Below are positions 42,632 to 46,981 of a stretch of 46,981 nucleotides of DNA, piece after piece (within the stretch, counting starts at the first letter, position 1; each line of letters starts with the position of its first letter). The position numbers and the translations under genes are program-made. Where the stretch lies: assembly GCA_036770365.1 (NCBI GenBank), contig DAIPJH010000015.1, forward strand, positions 1 through 46,981. Reading direction: 5' to 3'. Under the pieces are notes generated by a model that saw nothing but the letters and a program-made list of their open reading frames with translations, did not search any database and had not been told where the DNA came from. This stretch comes from DAIPJH01 sp036770365 (lineage in GTDB: Bacteria > Pseudomonadota > Alphaproteobacteria > Rickettsiales > UBA998).

Positions 42632-42657
42632 AGCTTTTGATTTTTAATTGTAGAGTT

Positions 42658-43773
42658 ATGATGTCGCAACGCCTTGCATTAGAACGGGTTATCTGTGGGG
42701 CTTGGAGTGCGTCGACCACATCTGATCCAACTTTTTGGTCCAAGGAGAATTCAGCTTGGGGGCAGTGTGCTGTTACGGCGTGTTATGTCCAAGAACAATT
42801 GGGTGGTGATGTGGTGCGAGTGGAATATGCCACAGCGGATGGTAAGCGCGGGTCACATTATTTTAATATTCTTCCATCTGGCGAAAAACTTGATTTGACA
42901 CTTCGTCAGTTCGCGCAGGATACACAGTTTATTCCGCCTTTAGATGTTTCTAATGATGTGTTAATAGCAAATACTCATGCTTATGTGCAGTCTAAAGGGT
43001 ATGCTGGTGATACGAAAGACTATGTGCTTTCTTTTCCTACCACGCAGCAGAGATATGACACGTTGGTCTCGTTTATCGCGGAAGCAAAAAAGAGCATTGC
43101 TCAACAAGGAGATGTGATGGTTGATCCTCGTATTCACGCGTATCTTGCTGGTCCAGATGTATTTTTCCCTGATGCTATTGAGGTTGGAAAAAAGAAAAAA
43201 GATTATCTTGCAGCATTGGGGATAGAGGGACATTTTCCTTTTGACAATGAGATACCTAAAGAGAAGTTTGGTGACTTAAAGGTTGCTTCTAGGGCGATTG
43301 CTGATGCCAATGAAACAATGATGGAAGATGTATGTAAAGATGGTCGTATAGGCATCATTTTGGTGAATATGACTCCTTTTCATGGACCTTCTATGGATTG
43401 TGGCTCTGCTTTTGAGATGGGATATATGTCGGCTTTGTCGCGTAGAAAAAATGTCATTATTATAGGGTATAGTGCGGATGAGCGTAGTTTTGAACAGCGC
43501 GTTATTGAGGATGTTTATCATCATCAGGTAACAACTCATCCAGATGGTAAAATAACAGGTGTTGATGGAAACACAATCGAGGCATTCGGCGGTGCTGATA
43601 ATCTGATGTTGACGGCTGCAATTGAGCGAACAGGTGGTCGGATATGTAAAACCTTTGAAGAAGCATCTGAGTTAGCTAAGGATTTAGCTCACAAGAAGAT
43701 TGAGTCACTTACACAAGGTCCTGAGCGTTTTATTAAGCCGTCTAGTCACGGAGTAAGTGCAACGCGTGCGTAA
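42658..43773 (+). CDS. YunG-like domain fused to nucleoside 2-deoxyribosyltransferase-like domain
   Basis: A 371-residue two-domain protein. Residues 1-100 resemble YunG-family proteins: DPTFWSKENSAWGQCAVTAC, VQEQLGGDVVR, GSHYFNILPSGEKLDLTLRQ. Residues 155-330 are a PF05014-type deoxyribosyltransferase: HAYLAGPDVFFPDAIEVGKK at the N-terminus and VNMTPFHGPSMDCGSAFEMG with the expected Asp and catalytic Glu. Such enzymes exchange or hydrolyse the base of deoxynucleosides or dNMPs. The open frame extends upstream into tRNA-Thr, so the start is taken as ATG 42658 (or 42661). The C-terminus overlaps the convergent epimerase gene by 28 bases. The role is unknown; nucleotide salvage or a defence-type nucleotide hydrolase are both possible. 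Confidence 0.75.
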   Translation: MMSQRLALERVICGAWSASTTSDPTFWSKENSAWGQCAVTACYVQEQLGGDVVRVEYATADGKRGSHYFNILPSGEKLDLTLRQFAQDTQFIPPLDVSNDVLIANTHAYVQSKGYAGDTKDYVLSFPTTQQRYDTLVSFIAEAKKSIAQQGDVMVDPRIHAYLAGPDVFFPDAIEVGKKKKDYLAALGIEGHFPFDNEIPKEKFGDLKVASRAIADANETMMEDVCKDGRIGIILVNMTPFHGPSMDCGSAFEMGYMSALSRRKNVIIIGYSADERSFEQRVIEDVYHHQVTTHPDGKITGVDGNTIEAFGGADNLMLTAAIERTGGRICKTFEEASELAKDLAHKKIESLTQGPERFIKPSSHGVSATRA

Positions 43774-44738
43774 AATTCTTTAAACCACTCTACAAATTTC
43801 GGCAGTCCAATACTTAGCGGTGTGGTCGGCGTAAATCCAAATGCTTTGGTGCTGGCTTCGATGTCGGCGTAGGTGTCGAGGACATCGCCAGTTTGCATGG
43901 GCTGCCAGTCGATGTTGGCTTTTTTGCCGAGTGCGGACTGTAGGATTTCTATCATGTCGAGTAGGAGTTCGCTGCGGTGGTTTCCGAGATTGAAGAGGTT
44001 GTGGGGGGCGTCGCCTGTGGGGATGTGGCTGCTTGCTCCGAGGATGCCTGCGACGATGTCGTCGATATAGGTGAAGTCGCGGTGCATCTGCCCTTTGTTA
44101 AAGACTTGGATGGGTTCGCCTCCTAGGATTTTTTGGGTGAAGCTGAAATATGCCATGTCGGGGCGACCCCACGCGCCGTACACGGTGAAAAAGCGCAGTC
44201 CTGTTGCGGGGATTTTATACATATGGGCGTAACTTTGGGCGAGCATTTCGCCTGATTTTTTGGTGGCGGCGTAGAGCGATACGGGCGCGTCGGTGCGGTC
44301 ATCCACGCTGAAGGGGAGTTTGGTGTTTGCGCCGTATACCGAGCTGGAGGATGCATAGACAAAATGTTTGAGGTTGGGCAGATGGCGTCGGCAGAGTTCT
44401 AACATGCTGAGTTGCCCGTTGACGTTTGCGTGGGTATAGGCGAAGGGGGCTTCTAAGCTATAGCGCACGCCAGCTTGTGCGGCCAAGTGAATCACATGGG
44501 TGATGTGGGGAAGGTGCGGCGTGAGAACGGTTTTTAGTCCTTCATGGTCGGCAATGTCGTATTTGACGAAGGTGAAATCGCCGCATTTTTCTTGTAAAGC
44601 AGCGAGGCGAGCTTCTTTGAGCGTGGGGGTGTAGTAGTTATTGACGCTATCTACGCCCACGACTTTTTCACCCCGTGCCAACAACGCGCATGTGAGGTGA
44701 AAGCCAATAAAACCCGCTGCGCCTGTGACTAAATACAT
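43746..44738 (-). CDS. NAD-dependent sugar-nucleotide epimerase (UDP-glucuronate 4-epimerase-like)
   Basis: A 330-residue extended SDR. The Rossmann motif TGAAGFIGFHL opens it; HLAAQAGVRYSLEAP, YASSSSVYGANTKLPFS, YAATKKSGE (catalytic YxxxK) and RFFTVYGAWGRPDMA are closest to UDP-glucuronate 4-epimerases. The product UDP-galacturonate would feed surface polysaccharide. AAGGA precedes the ATG. No other polysaccharide genes are adjacent. Confidence 0.88.
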   Translation of the reverse strand: MYLVTGAAGFIGFHLTCALLARGEKVVGVDSVNNYYTPTLKEARLAALQEKCGDFTFVKYDIADHEGLKTVLTPHLPHITHVIHLAAQAGVRYSLEAPFAYTHANVNGQLSMLELCRRHLPNLKHFVYASSSSVYGANTKLPFSVDDRTDAPVSLYAATKKSGEMLAQSYAHMYKIPATGLRFFTVYGAWGRPDMAYFSFTQKILGGEPIQVFNKGQMHRDFTYIDDIVAGILGASSHIPTGDAPHNLFNLGNHRSELLLDMIEILQSALGKKANIDWQPMQTGDVLDTYADIEASTKAFGFTPTTPLSIGLPKFVEWFKEFYARVALTP

Positions 44739-44769
44739 GTGTTTTCCTTGTTTTATGTGTCGTGCTGCC

Positions 44770-44798
44770 TATATAACAGCTTAAGTGTATGCTCACAA
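44770..44798 (-). promoter_or_regulatory. Promoter of the epimerase gene
   Basis: On the minus strand TTGTGA (44798-44793), a 17-base spacer and TATATA (44775-44770) are suitably placed about 32 bases before the ATG. Confidence 0.5.
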
Positions 44799-44807
44799 AT
44801 AGTAGTT

Positions 44808-44837
44808 TTATCATTTCAGCAAAAGCTGGAATGATAA
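44808..44837. promoter_or_regulatory. 13-bp inverted repeat upstream of the pirin gene
   Basis: Arms TTATCATTTCAGC (44808-44820) and GCTGGAATGATAA (44825-44837) pair with one G-U wobble around an AAAA loop. It lies just before the pirin ribosome binding site, in its leader. It may be an operator, an mRNA hairpin or a diverged relative of the ATTCCC palindromes at 35456-35840. Confidence 0.55.
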
Positions 44838-44855
44838 GAAAAGAAGGAGAAAAAT

Positions 44856-45563
44856 ATGATCACCCGCATCCCCTTTTCAACGCTTGGTACGGCGGATTAT
44901 GGTTGGCTGAAGCCACGCTATCATTTTAGTTTTTCGAATTATTATAACCCTGAGCGCGTGGGGTTTGGTACGCTTTTGGTTATCAATGATGATGCGATTG
45001 CAGGTAATACAGGTTTTCCAACGCATGGACATGATAATATGGAAATTATTACCTATGTGAAATCAGGTGCGATTACGCATAAGGATTCGCTGGGTAATCA
45101 GGGTGTGACGGGTGCGGGAGATGTGCAGGTGATGAGCGCAGGCACAGGCGTCAAACATTCTGAATATAATTTAGAAAACGGTGAAACGACACTCTATCAG
45201 ATTTGGATTGTGCCGAACAAGAAAAACGTCGCTCCGCGCTGGGAGGCGGCAGCGTTTCCTAAGGCGTTGATCCATGAGGGCGGTTTGCCACTCTTGGTGT
45301 CTGGTCGTGCAGAGGACGAAGGTAAGGGTGCGTTATACATTCATCAAGATGCTGCTATTTCTGGCGGGGTGATTGCGGGTGGCGTGAGTGTGTCACAGCC
45401 TGTGAAACATCAGGCTTACGTGTTGGCATCGAAGGGTGCATGCGAGATTAATGGCGTCGCACTTTCGCAAGGTGACGGCGCACAGATTGTTGGTGAAAAA
45501 CTGCTGACGATTAAGGCTGTGGGTGGTGAGGCAGAGGTTCTGGTGATTGATGTGCCAGAGTGA
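44856..45563 (+). CDS. Pirin-family protein (YhhW-like)
   Basis: A 235-residue bicupin. The N-terminal pirin domain has the metal ligands in TGFPTHGHDNMEIITYV and the later H and E in AGTGVKHSEYN; RVGFGTLLVINDD is typical. E. coli YhhW shows quercetin 2,3-dioxygenase activity, though the natural substrate is unknown. AGAAGGAG precedes the ATG. It is divergent from the epimerase gene. Confidence 0.9.
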   Translation: MITRIPFSTLGTADYGWLKPRYHFSFSNYYNPERVGFGTLLVINDDAIAGNTGFPTHGHDNMEIITYVKSGAITHKDSLGNQGVTGAGDVQVMSAGTGVKHSEYNLENGETTLYQIWIVPNKKNVAPRWEAAAFPKALIHEGGLPLLVSGRAEDEGKGALYIHQDAAISGGVIAGGVSVSQPVKHQAYVLASKGACEINGVALSQGDGAQIVGEKLLTIKAVGGEAEVLVIDVPE

Positions 45564-45569
45564 TTTGGC

Positions 45570-45598
45570 TTGACTAGAAATACTTTTGTATATACAAT
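45570..45598 (+). promoter_or_regulatory. brnTA promoter with overlapping palindromic operator
   Basis: TTGACT (45570-45575), exactly 17 bases, and TACAAT (45593-45598) form the best sigma-70-type promoter in the window. The perfect 12-bp palindrome TTGTATATACAA (45586-45597) overlaps the -10. BrnA antitoxins repress their own operons with a ribbon-helix-helix domain, so this is the natural operator candidate. Confidence 0.65.
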
Positions 45599-45724
45599 TC
45601 AAAATTCCTAGAGTAAATGCTAAGGATAGATTTATTAATCTCAACAACTAAAGAAGGTTTTGAACAATGGTTTCTAAAAATTTCTCATGTAATTTTAATA
45701 AATTTATAAATAAAGGTATGCCGT

Positions 45725-46030
45725 ATGACGCTAAAGTCTTTTCAACCCTTCGAGTGGGACGAGGATAAAAATGCAATCAATAAACAAAAACATGGCATAG
45801 GGTTTGAACAGGCAAAGTCTATTTTTGATGGTGTGGTGTTGGAGGCGATTGAGCCTTTATCGCTGGCGTATTATGGTGAAGAGCGCATCAAAGCTACGGG
45901 TTTGCTGAATGAGGCGGAAACGGTGGTGGTTTTTACCTATAGGGGTAGTAAGCGACGCCTAATTTCTGCTAGGAGGGCAAAAAGAGATGAAAGAGAACAA
46001 TATTGGCAACATTCCGCAGGGGATGACTAA
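45725..46030 (+). CDS. brnT: BrnT-family toxin (RNase)
   Basis: A 101-residue RelE-fold toxin. FEWDEDKNAINKQKHGIGFE and the C-terminal RRLISARRAKRDERE are BrnT hallmarks. BrnT cleaves RNA and is neutralised by BrnA. AAAGG is correctly spaced before the ATG. The 3' end overlaps brnA by 44 bases. All the conserved residues I can check appear present, so it is probably functional. Confidence 0.93.
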   Translation: MTLKSFQPFEWDEDKNAINKQKHGIGFEQAKSIFDGVVLEAIEPLSLAYYGEERIKATGLLNEAETVVVFTYRGSKRRLISARRAKRDEREQYWQHSAGDD

Positions 46031-46277
46031 GGAAGCATGGGAACGCTTCAAAAATATGACGGATGATGAGATTGATACCTCAGATATTCCGCCATTGGAT
46101 GATTATTTCTGGGCGAATGCACGGGTTGTGTACCCTGAAAATAAATCCGCTATATCCATGCGCGTGGATGATGATATTCTGGCGTGGTTTAAGGCACAAG
46201 GTAAGGGCTATCAAACGCGCATGAATGCGGTGTTAAAATCGTATGTGGACGCGCAGAAAAAATCATCTGGGGGATGA
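45987..46277 (+). CDS. brnA: BrnA-family antitoxin
   Basis: A 96-residue antitoxin. An N-terminal toxin-wrapping region contains MTDDEIDTSDIPPLDDYFW and a C-terminal ribbon-helix-helix segment is SAISMRVDDDILAWFKAQGK followed by YQTRMNAVLKSYV. AGGAGG lies about ten bases before the ATG; ATG 46023 is an alternative start. It follows brnT with overlap, the usual toxin-first order of this type II system. It ends three bases from the convergent esterase. Confidence 0.93.
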   Translation: MKENNIGNIPQGMTKEAWERFKNMTDDEIDTSDIPPLDDYFWANARVVYPENKSAISMRVDDDILAWFKAQGKGYQTRMNAVLKSYVDAQKKSSGG

Positions 46278-46280
46278 TGC

Positions 46281-46946
46281 TTAACCCCCAAACACCTTCT
46301 TCAAAAACGCAATGGCGATGTTGATGCCTTCTTCGTCAATACCATGACCAAGATTCGGGCGGGTGTGGGCTTCCACGCTCATGCCTGCTTGTTCGAGTGC
46401 GGCTTTAGAGGAGGCAAGGTGCGCATAGGGTACGATTTCGTCTGCATCACCATGAATCAAGCAAATGGGGGGCTTAGAGCGTTGCTCTTCCTTTAGTGAT
46501 TCAGCACCGCGAAATGCACCTGAATAACCGACGACACCAGCGAGGGCTTGGCTGCGGCGCGGCGCGGCATAGAGCGACATCATTGTACCTTGTGAGAAGC
46601 CGACAAGAGCGATCTGGTTGGCGTTTAATTCAAAACGCGCCTGCATATCGTCAATAAAATGCTGTAAAATTGGGACAGATGCGGCGGTGTTTGCAATCAA
46701 GGTCTGTTCATTGCGATCAAGCAACGAAAACCACTGCCGTCCAAATGGCGACATTTCACATGGATAAGGCGCATTCGGCGATACAAACGCCGCATCAGGA
46801 AAATGCTCGGCAAAAAACGGCGCAAGCGATATAAGATCATTCCCATCCGCACCATAGCCATGCACAAACACCACAAGTTGCTTGGGTTTTTCGCCGCTTG
46901 CAGGTTCATAGAATGGGCCGTCAAGGGTGGGGATGGGTGCGTTCAT
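46281..46946 (-). CDS. Carboxylesterase/phospholipase of the YpfH/EstB type
   Basis: A 221-residue alpha/beta hydrolase of the phospholipase/carboxylesterase family. The oxyanion region VVFVHGYGADGND, the nucleophile elbow LVGFSQGTMM, the Asp in HGDADEIVPY and the His in NLGHGIDEEG form the catalytic triad. It has no signal peptide, so it is cytoplasmic. The natural substrate is unknown; small acyl esters are typical. It starts 35 bases from the right edge of the window. Confidence 0.92.
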   Translation of the reverse strand: MNAPIPTLDGPFYEPASGEKPKQLVVFVHGYGADGNDLISLAPFFAEHFPDAAFVSPNAPYPCEMSPFGRQWFSLLDRNEQTLIANTAASVPILQHFIDDMQARFELNANQIALVGFSQGTMMSLYAAPRRSQALAGVVGYSGAFRGAESLKEEQRSKPPICLIHGDADEIVPYAHLASSKAALEQAGMSVEAHTRPNLGHGIDEEGINIAIAFLKKVFGG

Positions 46947-46981
46947 GGGATTCTCTTTGATTGTATTTTATATGATAATAG

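Noticed and set aside
42571..42657. Extension of the YunG fusion frame upstream into tRNA-Thr
   Set aside because: The extra 29 codons are the tRNA sequence itself; the YunG homology begins after the ATG at 42658.
1..46981. CRISPR array, prophage, integron or classical IS element
   Set aside because: No regularly spaced direct repeats, no transposase, integrase or phage structural genes were found on either strand.

Overview
The window is a stretch of chromosome from an alphaproteobacterium with moderate GC content. The lineage is inferred from gene order. The blocks rimP-nusA-ylxR-infB-rbfA, lnt-XRE-metK and erpA/dgt-argS-SPOR-nagZ-tatABC-serS-surE are the classic alphaproteobacterial arrangements. 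A YlxR protein fused to an L7Ae-like domain and a NusA with the long C-terminal region fit the same group. The genus cannot be told from the sequence. The lineage is not strongly reduced: it keeps peptidoglycan recycling (amgK-murU), aspartate-family biosynthesis (asd), ETF-ubiquinone oxidoreductase and an RND efflux pump.

Layout. 1-5.9 kb: edge of an unidentified minus-strand gene, amgK-murU, a small lipoprotein, a DUF2975/XRE pair, two unrecognised glycine-zipper proteins, a HisN-like phosphatase and an unknown helical protein. 5.9-9.9 kb: tRNA-Val(GAC), a CitE-like lyase, asd, a DUF983 protein and a TraB/TIKI-like protein. 9.9-16.1 kb (minus): the rimP-nusA-ylxR-infB-rbfA translation operon with a candidate leader attenuator. 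16.2-20.3 kb (plus): an Ala-rich tandem-repeat protein, lnt, an XRE regulator and metK with a structured leader. 20.4-27.6 kb: a periplasmic PEBP protein, two msrA genes (the second without its catalytic Cys) and an acrAB-like RND pump with a divergent HxlR regulator. 27.6-40.7 kb: xthA, erpA, dgt, argS, SPOR, nagZ, tatABC, a GIY-YIG gene between perfect inverted repeats, serS, an orphan, surE, a DUF815 ATPase and a flippase-like membrane protein. 40.8-47 kb: ETF-QO, tRNA-Thr(CGT), a YunG/nucleoside-deoxyribosyltransferase fusion, a UDP-sugar epimerase, a pirin, a BrnT/BrnA toxin-antitoxin pair and a carboxylesterase.

Most of the window is ordinary housekeeping. The observations most worth following are: (1) a 385-bp unit at 35456-35840 in which a small GIY-YIG nuclease gene lies between perfect 32-bp inverted repeats whose palindromic core supplies the C-terminus of TatC; (2) the YunG/deoxyribosyltransferase fusion directly behind tRNA-Thr; (3) a periplasmic MsrA paralogue with Asn in place of the catalytic Cys, paired with an intact MsrA; (4) a second family of double-hairpin repeats placed inside two operons (rbfA/infB and acrA/acrB); (5) an exactly duplicated 66-bp coding minisatellite giving LEA-like 11-residue repeats. 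No CRISPR array, rRNA, prophage or complete IS element was seen.
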